Notes under the pieces: generated by a model
Database searches by the model: none
What the model was told of the DNA's origin: nothing
Seen by the model: only the letters and a program-made list of their open reading frames with translations
Translations under genes and position numbers: made by a program
From: Tubulanus polymorphus
Taxonomy: Eukaryota; Nemertea; Palaeonemertea; Tubulaniformes; Tubulanidae
Direction of reading: 5' to 3'
Assembly (NCBI RefSeq): GCF_964204645.1
Contig: NC_134025.1
Location: 19,748,001-19,808,000, forward strand
Length of the DNA stretch: 60,000 bases
Shown here: in pieces, positions 1 through 10,974 of the stretch
How positions within the stretch are numbered: position 1 is the stretch's first letter
How the letters are laid out: each line of letters begins with the position of its first letter

Positions 1-54
1 AATTGAAAAAAATTGAAAAATGCGGTGCATTGACTCGCAGAAAATTATGGACTA

Positions 55-96
55 GGGTTTAGGGTTAGGATTAGGAAGGGTTAGGCTATTAGTAAT
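55..96 (+). repeat. Degenerate telomere-like G-rich tract
   Basis: Short run of TTAGGG-like words (TAGGGTTTAGGGTTAGG and variants). The same kind of tract heads the tRNA-like repeat at 2500-2835 (reverse) and 45640-45960, so this is probably a fragment of that dispersed family rather than a telomere. Confidence 0.4.
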
Positions 97-159
97 AACT
101 AGCGGTCCAGTGACGCTACACCCACGTGAAAAAGGGGTTTATGCTGAACGATATGACGA

Positions 160-560
160 TTTCAATATTCAGCGCCCCCTGGTGAACATATACAGGAACC
201 ATTGAAAGTCACTGCACTCATACAGGAGCTACTATTATGCAATTGATTGTGGTTACAAAATATGCCATGGTTATTCAGTTAATTGAGCGTTCCCTGGTGG
301 CCATATACAAAAACCAATGGCCTTAAAACTCACCGGTAGGTTGCTCGTTTCACTTTTATTCAGAGGTTTTTTCTGGTGTGCAAAAAGTTCAAACTAATTC
401 ACTGGATTCTTAACTTTGCTGTGATTTTTTTTGGATCTAGGAGGCCAGAAACAAAGTCACAATTTTAGTGAATCTTAAGATGACCAAGTTCAATCGACCT
501 ACTGCAAGGCACGCCATCTGGTGGCAATATATTCATCTGTGAATAATTTGTTTTTAAACT
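160..560 (-). repeat. Dispersed tandem repeat, copy of the 58.8-59.4 kb LINE 3' UTR family
   Basis: On the minus strand this stretch carries blocks matching the tandem units at 58780-59400: a phrase of the form GGTTTTTGTATATGGYCACC followed by AGGG, and the words GGCATATTTTGT and CACAATCAATTGCA. Two units are recognisable around 172-185 and 285-320, and a weaker one at 508-530. Each carries a CACCAGGG-type core. No gene is seen. Confidence 0.5.
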
Positions 561-1552
561 ACGTGTGGATGGTTAGGTTTTCCTCCACCCCTCCCCCCAT
601 TCGCTGTATATAGACCTAATGTGAAAAAACTCTAATTCATTGAGTTGAAACATGATCTGATCACGGTAACTCTCACCCGGCGGTCTTAAGGGACTAAAGT
701 GTTTTTCTGCTATTAATAAACTGTTCTTTTTTATCTGTTTTTATTTCTACCTGAGACTGACAAACAAACTGTGTCACCAGATCTGATAAGAGACCATAAT
801 TCAAAATACCGATCATGGAACCAGACCCTGACAGTTTTAGTCAAAGATTTATAACAATCGGGTTGGTGGGTCTATTTTGGTCCTCAGAATCTTGAAAGGC
901 AATGTATTTCTTTTGCTTCAAAACTTAAGACCGGTTTATATTTGTTAGATCACATTTGGACTCAAGTCACATCTGTATAAGATGAAATTTAATCTGATGG
1001 TTAAAATCTATAATTACCTAGATTCTCAGCAGGTCTGTCGCTGGCTTGTGTAACTGCGTTGATACTTATGTTCGTCGTATTACTGACACCGCTTACACTC
1101 AATTTAGAAGTGTCTACATTTATTACTGGTTTACTCTCTGCCATAGTACCCTGTACTGAAAAACAGAATTCAGAATTCTGTCATTTCATATCAATAAGTG
1201 CAGCACATTTTTCCTGACCTAATTGTTTTGTCCAGTTTTTACATAGTTAGTCTCTATTCATTTTCAGACGCAGTGTTCTCCATTGTAAAAAAATTCGTAG
1301 GGGGGGTACGTACGAGCGCGGGGCCTTCCCCCAGAAAAATGTTCTACTCTTCAATTCATATAACTAGATTTGTCAATAAAGCTCAGTAAGCCTTTATTTA
1401 TTTCCATTTGGTAACCTAATGTTTGAAAAAAATTTTGGTAATCATCATAAAAGTTTTTCTACGGACATTGAGACTTGAAAAATTGAGGCCACTGTTTTGT
1501 TAAATCAGCGGCTGAATGTAGCAGTGTTTAACTGTCATGACCTTCGTTGCAT
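561..1552. other. No gene recognised
   Basis: AT-rich sequence with only short chance frames. I see no splice-bounded coding segment, RNA gene or clear inverted repeat. Confidence 0.4.
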
Positions 1553-1720
1553 TGATTTTTAGGCTAGCCGTAGGCTGAGCCTATTACTATACAAATGTAG
1601 CGAATTTAAATGACATGGTTTCCAGAGCAAAGGCTCTTTGAATGTGCAACTGGGCATATATTCATACAGATCATTCATTAAAGCATTATCCATTCTTTAA
1701 ACTCTTCTCTAACTGAGCTG
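1553..1720 (+). repeat. Dispersed repeat family R1, copy 1
   Basis: Starts near TTTTTAGGCTAGCCGTAGGC and is shared with copies at 44351-44680 and 46010-46330. All three share the words GAGCCTAT, ACTATACAAATG and CATGGTTTCCAG or close variants. No coding potential is visible. It is an unclassified, probably non-autonomous, interspersed repeat. Confidence 0.65.
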
Positions 1721-2218
1721 CATATTTTAACAACTTAGTAAAATAATAGAAATATGCTTACCTGAAGAAATAAATGAATTTTCATGAGGAATGAAACACA
1801 AGCTAAATTTAAAACCTTGGCGTAGGCCATACAGACAGGTTAGCAGGTTAACCTATTTTAAAGAAAAGAAGAAAAACTGGGAATGTTAATGGGAGGGATA
1901 GGTGTTGTCTTAATCGCCTTACAATTTTCCACTTTGTTTGCTGGGAGGGCTTGGTCGTAGGGCACTGGTTGGTACCCCTCACTGATTATTTGGCTGGAAT
2001 AATGATGGAATTGCACCAGTTTCTCTGGTTGTGTTGGCAACCAAATTTGCTATTAGTGTTTCAAAAATTGCGAGGTTGCGGTTGGGCATTGCTGGGTTGC
2101 TCAGGCCTGCATCCATAGTTCCCAGCACGGAGACCCCCAAGGTAGTTTTTGACAGCGAGGAAGTCCTCAGCGCTCTAAAATTCTGGTCATGAAAAAGCCA
2201 GTCCCCCTTCCTTTGTGT

Positions 2219-2350
2219 TCACTGTGGCTCTAGCAGTCAGTACTCTAGGCATGATATAATATGGCAAGTGAACACTGTGGTGCTAGCAGACGGTACTCTG
2301 GAATGATTTAATATGGCAAGTGAACACTATGGAGCTAGCATTCAGTACTT
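2219..2350 (+). repeat. Short tandem repeat, unit about 57 bp
   Basis: Two full copies and a partial one of a unit containing ATATGGCAAGTGAACACT and GGTACTCTGGA variants. Non-coding. Confidence 0.55.
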
Positions 2351-2499
2351 AACTTTCCCACACATTCAGTTAGATTTCCTGTCCGTGAATTTATGAATCT
2401 TACATTCATGATGCAGCTCTTTTCACCTGGGCACAAGATAAGTGCTTGATTTTAAGTTAGGCAGGTGATATCTTGCCAATGCGCCATTATTCCTGTTTT

Positions 2500-2835
2500 G
2501 CCAATGTTACGTTCTGATTGGCTAATTAATGCCGCGCATGCGCACTGAGGTGCGTGACTTAGAAAATTCAAGGAAAGTGTGGAGAACAGAGTTGGAGAAA
2601 ATAGGAGCATAGAGCGGGATTTGTACCCGGACCAGCAGATTGCTAGCCTAACGTCTTTCCACTAGACCACCGAGCTCACTTAAATTCACCCGTAAGTTTT
2701 CACTACATATAGCCTTAACCTAATCCTATCCCTAGGGGTAAAAACGGACCCTAAACCTCACCCTAACCCCTTCCCTAACCCTCTGGACCCTCTAGACCCT
2801 AACCCTATCGAAACCCTAACTCCAAACCCAATACA
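2500..2835 (-). repeat. tRNA-headed (SINE-like) repeat with telomere-like flank, copy 1
   Basis: Read on the minus strand it has an A-box-like TGGTCTAGTGG and, about 40 nt on, a B-box-like GGGTACAAATCCC, in a layout close to tRNA-Glu/Asp/Gly-type genes. The acceptor stem does not pair well, so I call it a tRNA-derived repeat and not a working tRNA. It is preceded by CCCTAA-type tracts (plus strand 2700-2830) and followed by CTCCACACTTTCCTTGAATTTTC. The same three-part arrangement recurs at 45640-45960 in the opposite orientation. Confidence 0.6.
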
Positions 2836-3027
2836 ATGATTTATTGTCATATTTTATTACTATATCTTAATATATATAGCCATTGGCAGTTAAAAAGCTG
2901 AAAAGCTGAAATTTTTGGATGTTCCTGAAAATTGATGGCTGTCCCAAAAATGGGGATCTCTGTCCCTCAAAGCTATTTTCAGGGGTTAGCAGCTCTGAAA
3001 AGGCAATGAGAAGAAAAATATGGTGAT

Positions 3028-3264
3028 TTAACGATGATACAGTGCCCACCCTACTGCTATCCCCAAGTAATTCTTAACTACAGTGATGCTGTGGCATGCA
3101 TCCATAGCCAATGATGGTAGTGTATCTGCATCCTCCAGATCAGCCTGGTCAAATGTCACGAATCCAGCTTTTTCACAGTGAGTATCTTTCTGGTCTATGG
3201 GGACCACTGCCTCGCATTTTCCTCTCATTATGGCTGCTTTGGGAAAATTTTGGTTCAAGAGCAT
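3028..3264 (-). pseudogene. Remnant of an SGNH-hydrolase-like transposon ORF
   Basis: A 78-codon open frame on the minus strand shares the spaced pattern MRGK..-V-PID-..H-EKAGF-T-..DL-D with the 3' part of the ORF at 37418-37891. There the frame lies downstream of an SGNH-type serine motif (LLSDSM) and an asparagine block (NHGVNNM). Only the C-terminal third is present here and the motif-bearing N-terminal part is gone, so it cannot be active. The source element is unknown; the two copies show that the ORF belongs to a dispersed family. It lies 700 bp outside the DIRS element and is not obviously part of it. Confidence 0.5.
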
Positions 3265-3961
3265 TTCCTATCGACTGCACGTACATGGACCTTTTTCAGA
3301 TCTGTAAAGGGAGATGCTGGTCAAGAACTGATTTTCCTAATTATGAATTCTATGAAAATAGGTAGGATTACTGATTGTTATCTTGGAATGCTCTGGAAGA
3401 ATTTGCAGAACAATTTAGGTTGACTGTTGCATGGTTATCAATCAAAATTTTGGGTGTGGTCTAATTTTGTAAAAAATGTTTTTACCCCTAGATGCCAATC
3501 ATTCCTCATGATATGCTCAAATATGATAAATGTTTCTAAAATGATCTAAATATACTACTTAGATATATTTCAATGAGTGGGGTTTGTGAAATTGAAAAAA
3601 GTGGAATATTTGACGACTTAATACTTTTCAAGAACGACTTTTTTACTTTATGACTCGCCAAACTTCTTCCAAAAGTGGCACATTTGGAATTTTTTAACCT
3701 TCAATCAGTGGGGTAGCCGGCACGAAACATGACTACTAATACGATCAGTAGTGTCTCCCACGCCTCTGAGAGACATATTGCACATGCTGATGAATGTACT
3801 ATGCGGTCAGATTTTGGCACTAGTGATATGCAAACGAATTCTAGTAACTCTAGCCGGAAATAAACTTTAGCACCTGAAGACTCAACTTAAGAAGCTGTAG
3901 ACTACAGGCTTCCTCAAAGAATAGATAGATGGCAGCACCCATTATACTGAAACTGGTATAA

Positions 3962-3987
3962 TATTCTCACTCCCTGTTGTGCGGACA
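3962..3987 (+). repeat. Candidate left inverted terminal repeat of the DIRS1-like element
   Basis: TATTCTCACT, an 8-nt spacer, then TGCGGACA. The reverse complement with a 9-nt spacer lies at 10074-10101, just outside the outermost element-like sequence on the other side. About 18 matched positions; no perfect long repeat. Confidence 0.45.
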
Positions 3988-4194
3988 TACATAGATATGG
4001 GAAAAACCGGGGCCGCCCAAGGGATGGCACCGAATCACTCGGAAAAGGCATTGCAAAAAACCCCAAAACAAACATCCCAAAACCCATACCAAAACCTAAA
4101 AAGATGTGGACTCAAGGCGGTTCTCCTCAATGTAGTTTATTAAGGCTCATTAACGCAACCACATACATTTCCTTCTTTTGAATACAATACGAAT

Positions 4195-5396
4195 TTACTT
4201 GAATAAGGGTTTGAAGCCCACAGCATTATAAGCACTACCATAATCATGAAACCTTGCCGAATCTTCACCTGATAAAGCTGATTTTAAGATCCCCGCAGAA
4301 GAGGAGACAGACAAAACTTTATCGACCGCCGAGTAGTATCTTGCCATCGACGAGCTCATCCAACCAATATGTTCGGAGACACCCGCTGGAGAACACCCAG
4401 AAATAGCGAGGATAACAGATGTTCCCGCTCGAAAACTGTGAACGGTTTCACCCATATCGACATTCAAAAAGGATAGGTTATATTTTAATCTGCCGTTAAT
4501 GCTAGAGTCCACAAATGGCTTGTTTACAATTTGGTTTCTAGAGTTTGGGACCCGAAACAAATATCCCGAGGACAAGTCTACACTCAAACTCCTACATGTA
4601 TCAAAGTAAGCTTCTAAACCCCGAACCGGACAGAGAACCTCATCCTCTAATTTCATCAAAACTACAGTTCTTCTGGCGCCTCTAAGTGTTTTACCAAAGG
4701 ATAAGTTTAAAAATATCCTATCAGCCAGCCCGTTGATTAGGATTTCATTTGACTGCATATTCCCCAGATCGGAACCCCTATCAGCCGACCAGATAAGGCA
4801 CTTAAAAAAGGCGCTGTCCCTTGCAAAAATGTACTTCCTCAGGGGATTGACCGGCCCCTGCCGCATCCTGTCAATCCCATAGATCAAAACAGTAAATTTC
4901 GAAGGCAAGATAGGGGTAGCTTGATTTTGGACCAGCCCTGCCAGGGACTGCTCCCTTTTGATCGCCCTAAGAAAATTCGAAACATACGAGGAAGCGGCTG
5001 GATTCCCTAAACCAGTGAAAGTTGCCAACTACCAACCCTACCAATCTCCTTGAAAAAGGCTCTAAGTTGGCCCAAATATGAATCGACCGTAGCCGCTACG
5101 AGGCGTCGGGGACACAAACAACCATCACCGCCGCTCCTTACTGAGCGGAATGAACATCCCCGGGAGTGCACCACTGTTCTACCCGCCTTATCCTGACTTA
5201 CAAGAAAAGCGCAAATATCCTGCGGTGATGCATCGAATAAGGATCTTCCAACCCTAAACGAAGCCAGAAAATCAGAAAACCCCTGCACGAGACTAGACTT
5301 TTGCTTCCCACACTTCGTGGATACCACAGCATGCTCAACCTGTTCCAGACGATCCTCTATATCGTTAGAAAAAATTCCAATGCCGCTCTGTAACAA
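4195..5396 (-). pseudogene. DIRS tyrosine recombinase (YR), two overlapping frames
   Basis: Would catalyse integration of the circular DIRS cDNA by strand exchange through a tyrosine. The N-terminal 129-codon frame (5396-5007) is a core-binding SAM-like segment ending near SYLGQLRAFFKEIG. The catalytic 277-codon frame (5028-4195) has an arginine-rich first box (LRGARR), then HSFRAG (HxxR, about residue 196), EHIGW (about 219) and the nucleophile region MARYYS (about 230). So the HxxR, H/W and Y positions of the catalytic set all look intact. The two frames overlap by 22 nt in different phases, implying a single frameshift between 5045 and 5007. It is the 3'-most gene of the element, 120 bp after the methyltransferase-like tail. 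Confidence 0.8.
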
Positions 5397-5516
5397 AGGA
5401 AAATAACATCCTCAAATAACTGAAAGACTGACGGAAGTAAAGAAAACGGATGAATCATCACAGAAAAATTATATTTGTCTTCAAAAATTTAAACATTGTT
5501 TGAAAATTAACATTCT

Positions 5517-7631
5517 TTATGGCTCAAAACGAGCAACGTATAGCTCAAAGGGCAAACCTCTTTCATCCAAACAGAAACTGCGCCTAGACAGAAACAACAG
5601 AATGCCTTTCTCACCCACAACAGAGAGAGGCTTAAACGATTTAGCCCGCTTACTAACGAGGGGCCACCAAAATGAACTCGGATCGAAACCAGGTAGAACT
5701 AACGTAATCGGGACTGCTAACTGACGAATGAACCTCAAAATAGCCCCAACCAGGTGAAAAGGGGGGAAAAACAGCAATTCCACTCGGATGAAATATCTTG
5801 GGAAAATAAACCAACCCCGGACGAATCAGGGGTTTCCCACGGCGTGAAATGACGAAGACTGTTACCATCCACATCACTCATTACGTTGGTGTCGAGCACC
5901 ATAAGATCCACAGAATGACCCAAATCGCCTCCAAACCAAGACTGTACCCGAGCCCAAGAGGCAGGCGATAACTTAGCGTCCGACTTGGTCAAAACCCTCG
6001 ACGGGGCATCGGCCTCATTATCTAAAGACGGGACATAAAACAGCTTAAGGGAAACATTCAAATCCACCACAGTGTGGAACAAAACCTTTACCGCCTCGTT
6101 CAATTCCCTTGATCGTGAGCCTTCATTCTCCCAGACAGATATAAGAGTCTTACTATCTACCTTTGCATCCACCCTAAAATGTGCGAGGTGCACCCGAAAC
6201 GACTGTAAGACTTAGGCCAACGCCAAAGTCTCTTTCACTGATATATGGGCTCTGAGGACCTTTTCCTCCCAGTAAACACCAACGATGATTTTCCCAACCT
6301 CCCAACCTCCCCAACGAAAACCCGATGCATCCGACTGAAGAGAGATAACGCGATGATTTTCTAGGCGCCAGGGGATAAACTTATCCCAATCATCCAAAAA
6401 CTCCCAATGCAAAATTTCGTCCCTAAGGTCGCCAGCGATCGGAACAAGACCCGAATTACGATATGCCTTAGAGATAGCTCTATTCGCCTCCCGGGTAAAT
6501 AAACGCGTTGCTGAAACGGCCATCGAAAAAGAAATTAACTTCCCCACGAAACGCTGAATCATCTTTAAACTGACCCTGTTTTTTGACAGAATTTCCTCAC
6601 GCAAGGCCCTAAATTTCTCTCTATTATGATCAGGAAGTTTGAAGCATTGCTGAATAGTGTCAATACACATTCCAAGCCAGACCTTCGAAGTCGAAGGGTG
6701 AAGGTCAGATTTAATGATGCCCAAAAATAACCAAGTCTAATCAGAACCTGGCACAGCATATATGCCGCCAAAGATGAACGCTGAAAATTGTTTAATAGCA
6801 ACGACTGTTGGAGGCAAAGCTCGCCGGAGATCCTGTCATCGATGTATTGCAAGACAGGGACACCCAACGAGCGCAAGTAATTCGTAGCAACCAAACCAAT
6901 TGTATGATAGATAAAAGCCGAAGCCTTTAAACCAAAAGGAATGACCCTATAAACGTAGAAACTGCCTTGCCATTCCAAACCTAGGTACCTCTCACTATCC
7001 TCTGTTACCCTTACATGGTAATAACCACCTTTATCATCAACCGTGGTAAAATGAACGCCCTCACTAAACAAGCATGGGATAAAGGCGAGAGTATCAAGTT
7101 TGAATGGGTTATCCCGAATCCATAAATTCAAAAACCTTTCGTCATGGCATAACCTTGGTTTACTAGGTTCAACAGTCAAAGGCATCACAAGGTGAGGAGG
7201 AATACAGGACCCAACTTTTCCCCAGAAACGTATAGAGCCATTCTTTAATCTCTGATCAATAGTACGAGATATGAAATCTGAAAACTGCTCGCAATTTCTG
7301 GCGTTAGCAAAATACCTCGACGGAGGTGCATCGTCATCAAATTTCTCCCCTTTAAACTGGCCACTAAAAGGTTTGAAAAGACCAGGAATATGAACGCCCT
7401 GCGAAATCCATACTCTAACGACGCTGTTTTCTCCAAGGATCTTATCCCATTCACCCAAATAGTTCGAAAGATTTCCAGAGACAAATCATCAGGGTTTCGA
7501 AACCTAAGATCGGCCGGCAGAAACGCCAGAGGGTCCGCAGCAACTTCATCAGCAGAAACGACTTGGCTAGGGATTGGGAAAGTAACACATCTGCATTCAC
7601 GACTAATGCCAAAAGTATCCGCATTCTGCAA
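5517..7631 (-). pseudogene. DIRS reverse transcriptase - RNase H - methyltransferase-like polyprotein, frameshifted
   Basis: Four successive frames read as one protein. The N-terminal linker (7631-7460) is followed by RT fingers and palm (7458-6730) with the polymerase box YIDD in VLQYIDDRISG. RT thumb and start of RNase H follow (6724-6212), including the first RNase H aspartate in LQSDASGFRWGG. Then come the RNase H end (6193-5735) with NEADAPSR and the methyltransferase-type stretch (SVDLMVLDTN, then FFPPFHLVGAILRF in the next frame, 5783-5517). Frame changes fall near 7458, 6735, 6200 and 5760. The product would copy element RNA to DNA. The MT-like tail is typical of DIRS1/PAT groups; its role is not established. 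No intact reading frame remains. Confidence 0.8.
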
Positions 7632-7911
7632 AAATTAAAGCATCTCCAGGTAACTAAAAACAAGGAAAAAAAACCAACCCCCAAGCCAACATGACCGAAG
7701 CCATGACAACGGACACTAAGAGGCCCGCGGCAAGAGAGTCAGAAAACCGAAATACAACTTCATGCAAAGGAAAAAAATTTGTTCCAATTAAATTAGATTT
7801 ATTAGTAAGAAAACAACCCATCTAATCAAAAATACAACAAATTGATTAACAGGAGCCAAAAATGCACCCATGTCAACCCAGAGATCTCCAGCTGAATCTA
7901 AGAAAAGAAAA

Positions 7912-8842
7912 TTAACACATGACACCCAAATTAACAAAGGACGCAAAGTTAAACGTCACTCGTCTCTTTTTTAGGATAAAAGCAAAACCTGGCAAAATGC
8001 CCAATCTCCCTACAGTTAAAACAAACCATCTCCCGTAATGGAACACGATGCGAGGCCCGTCCCCTAGGTTAACCAAATCCCCGATTTCCCCAGAAGGGGG
8101 AACTATAAAAAGTAGGGAGGGCAACAGGGTTAAGAGGAGAAGAATACCGAGGGGGAGAAACCCTACCGACGGTGGGGGAACTATAAAAACTAGGGAGGGC
8201 AACAGGGTTAAGAGGAGAAGAATACCGAGGGGGAGAAACCTCTACCGACGGTGCACCAACCATGGAAACGACCTTGTTCCTTCTTCCACTTCCCCGCAAC
8301 CTTAGCCTCTCATCCTCAGAGGATCTCACCAACAGCAGCGCAAGATGCTGCAAAGCATCCGAATCAATGTTATATTTTACAGCCCTGACCACTGATTTAA
8401 AATATTTTACATCTTTGGACTGCTCCTTCAGGTGAAACCGATCGAAATATTGGCGAGATGCAGCATTTACCTGTTCAAGAGCTGCCTCTACAGTATCCCT
8501 GCTGAATGTATTTGAGAGCATACCAGTCTCCGAATCTTGCACGGGCGACGGAACAGGCACAGCCAGAGAGACGTCACCGAAAGCAACCTCGTCCAAAACG
8601 TCGGATTTTCATTTTATAGATGGCGTCTGCGGGAGATCTGAAAACACCCGGTTCGCGTGAACTATTAGATAGTGGATGAAGACATGACACTCATCCTCGG
8701 GCCATCCCGCAACCTCTAACAAATCCTCTAACTTCTTTCCTAAAATAAAACAAATCAAGAAAATAGCACGGGCGAAAAGAAATTCAAAGATGAACAAAAA
8801 ATGTCCTACCACAATACGTACCGGTAAGAATATAAACGGCAT
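7912..8842 (-). pseudogene. DIRS gag-like protein with CCHC zinc knuckle
   Basis: The main frame 8596-8069 encodes an acidic then Pro/Ser-rich protein. A 70-bp in-frame duplication gives two SPPRYSSPLNPVALP blocks (plus strand 8098-8240). In the next frame, 8020-7960, lies a CX2CX4HX4C knuckle, CFNCREIGHFARFC, as expected of a nucleic-acid-binding gag C-terminus. Upstream, the same frame as 8596 runs to 8735 with GKKLEDLLEVAGWPEDE but is cut by a TGA at 8609-8611. A GTACGT...TTTTAG interval (about 8823 to 8735) could be a spliceosomal intron. The retrotransposon gag role is inferred from position and knuckle, not from a recognised capsid fold. Confidence 0.6.
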
Positions 8843-9610
8843 CCTTTAGATACTTCAGCAGCGCCTAGTCAATAGGTTTAAGGCGCTCGAACCGAGGCAA
8901 GTCTTTTGGCTTTTCGCCCCGAAAAGAGCTGCACAGCTGAAAAAGTCAAACAGGTCGACACCAACCAACACATCAGACTTACAAAGCACGATAGATTCCA
9001 TGCCGAAGGAATCAACGGTAAGAGAGAAAAACCAGGGGAATATATACTACAGCCGCGCAACGCGCGACTAACCCATAAGAAACAGCACACTGAAACTTTA
9101 AGGTCTATGACAAAAGGCTCCACCCAAACAAGACAGAATACAGAAAATGCTAAATCGGATTCAAAAGGGGCTAACGTAAAACTGCACTCAGTGCACTGCA
9201 TTCGTCGCATTTGTCTCACACGAAAGGAGCAAACCAAACCCTAAGCAAACCGCAAATAGAACTCTCCATGGAAACGAGAATGCATACAAAAAACTGTCGA
9301 AATCGATCACAAAACTGGAAAAAGGACGAACTCCGTTAAATCTCACAACAGCATAAAAAGACCGAAATGACCGAGGACGAAACACGATTGTAAAAGAAGA
9401 AAACTACAAACAAACATAATCAAGACTCAACCACACAATTAATAAAATAAAACTCTGTTCTCTTTCTTTTTTTTTTAAAAACTCATTCTTATACTTTTTT
9501 CCGTTATTATATTCTCTCTTATTTCATAACAACGACCGATAAACAATGACCGATGCAAAGTAGGGCCACATTCATCAACTCCCAGGCTCGCAGTTCAATA
9601 GCTCAAACAC

Positions 9611-9905
9611 AATCGTCTGGTCCGCTAGCAGCGGACGTCGGGGGACAGCCCTCCAGCCCTCAGGCAACAGGACACTCAGTCCTGCGAGGCACACAGCATC
9701 CGGTCCACAGACAGCGGACTCCGGGGCACACAGCCCTCCAGCCCGCACACAGCAGGCAACAGGACACACAGTCCCGCGAGGCACACAGCACACATTGGAT
9801 CCGACCACCGAAGTGGGCAATCAAAATATACACATATAAAATTTGTCCAAACACATTGGATCCGACCACCGAAGTGGGCAATCAAAATTCTCAAAAATTC
9901 TCAAA
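9611..9905 (+). repeat. Two adjacent tandem duplications in the 5' region of the DIRS element
   Basis: Units of about 80-90 bp (9618-9696 and 9701-9790) share AGCGGAC, ACAGCCCTCCAGCCC and GCGAGGCACACAGCA. They are followed by two units of about 55-60 bp beginning CACATTGGATCCGACCACCG (9789 and 9852). They lie between gag and the right inverted terminus, where DIRS elements keep their untranslated leader. The long frames across them are composition artefacts. Confidence 0.6.
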
Positions 9906-10073
9906 CACATTGGACATCCACGCACAGTGGAATACACCGGCCGACAGACTCCAAACTGCACAAAGGAAAACACACAGTACACGGTCACAGCACAAAGCCA
10001 AGCCGTAAACCACCACAACCGTAAAAGCACGTCCGACAGCGAGGAAAACCTAAGCCAAACTGATTCCTTCGGT

Positions 10074-10101
10074 CTGTCCGCAGCGCCACGTAGTGAGAAT
10101 A
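10074..10101 (-). repeat. Candidate right inverted terminal repeat of the DIRS1-like element
   Basis: Reverse complement reads TATTCTCACT, a 9-nt spacer, TGCGGACA, matching 3962-3987. Confidence 0.45.
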
Positions 10102-10110
10102 CTAGTATAT

Positions 10111-10974
10111 GCACAAATCCATTAACCCATTAGCACTCAGGAATTTCACTGTAGTGTCAATTAGAAAATTAAAGGGAAAATCCAAGTTCATCACCATACC
10201 GAACAGCTCATTTGCTGCATTTTCATGCATTACAAGCTGGTGTTATTTTGAAGCCAATAGTCAAGGCTTTCATATAATATATGATTTGAATATGTTGACC
10301 AGAAATGTCTATATTCGCTTAGTTTAGCATGAATTGACAAAATAATTTTTGCAAGGAAAGCCTGAAATTCATCCTCCGTTATTAATTACCACATTTTCTT
10401 GACATCGCAATTCGCATTTGCTGTCACTGCATATTGTTCGTAATAACGATTGGTTCCTAACATTGGTTTCTAAGTTTCTGAATTAAAGTGAGCGGGAATG
10501 TCACATTGAAAATGTAAATACACTTAAAATTATCTGTGTTTACTGTTGGTTTGCCACGTGCTTGGTTCAGTGCAGTCAGCGTCTACGCAATTATCAATAT
10601 GCCTAATAGCATTTCTCCTACCATGGGCATTTTCACACCCTCTTCCTTTACCCATTCTGAAGAACTGGAGATCTACTCCTACTCCAAGACCTAGGCCTAG
10701 CTCTTCCTCTACCTCTATTTTTAGCCCTGACAGGAATCATCGCTGTAGCTACTTATGGAATGGGCTTGACACAAGTTTTCATCGGTTTGGTCACCACTAT
10801 CGCTACTTTCTAAAATGGTATCGCCAAAACCATCTACTATATCCAGTTCTTTGTCGGAATGAAAATCGGCATCATCTGAAGATGACTTATTCATTTCTTG
10901 GCAGTATGTCTTCCTTTTGCATTTCTTATGAACTTATGTCGATTTTCCACGCAGACGACACATGTATAAAGACT
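10111..10974. other. No gene recognised between the DIRS element and the next MITE
   Basis: AT-rich sequence. A 155-codon frame at 10546-11013 is rich in Pro/Thr/Ser with no domain I recognise and runs into the MITE, so I do not call it. Confidence 0.35.

Larger units (their letters stand above)
3955..10110 (-). mobile_element. DIRS1-like tyrosine-recombinase retrotransposon, degenerate
   Basis: The minus-strand order is gag with one CCHC knuckle (about 8842-7960), RT-RNase H-methyltransferase-like region (7631-5517) and tyrosine recombinase (5396-4195). This set is diagnostic of DIRS-type elements, which integrate with a tyrosine recombinase and lack an integrase. A DIRS1-like assignment is supported by the methyltransferase-type tail after RNase H and by candidate inverted termini: TATTCTCACT then TGCGGACA at 3962-3987, and the reverse complement at 10074-10101, with 8-9 nt between the blocks. 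Several frameshifts and one in-frame stop make it non-autonomous today. The exact outer edges are inferred from the termini. Confidence 0.75.

Noticed and set aside
9553-10133. Plus-strand ORFs of 96-151 codons
   Set aside because: They cross tandem duplications of the DIRS leader, antisense to the element, with low-complexity composition.
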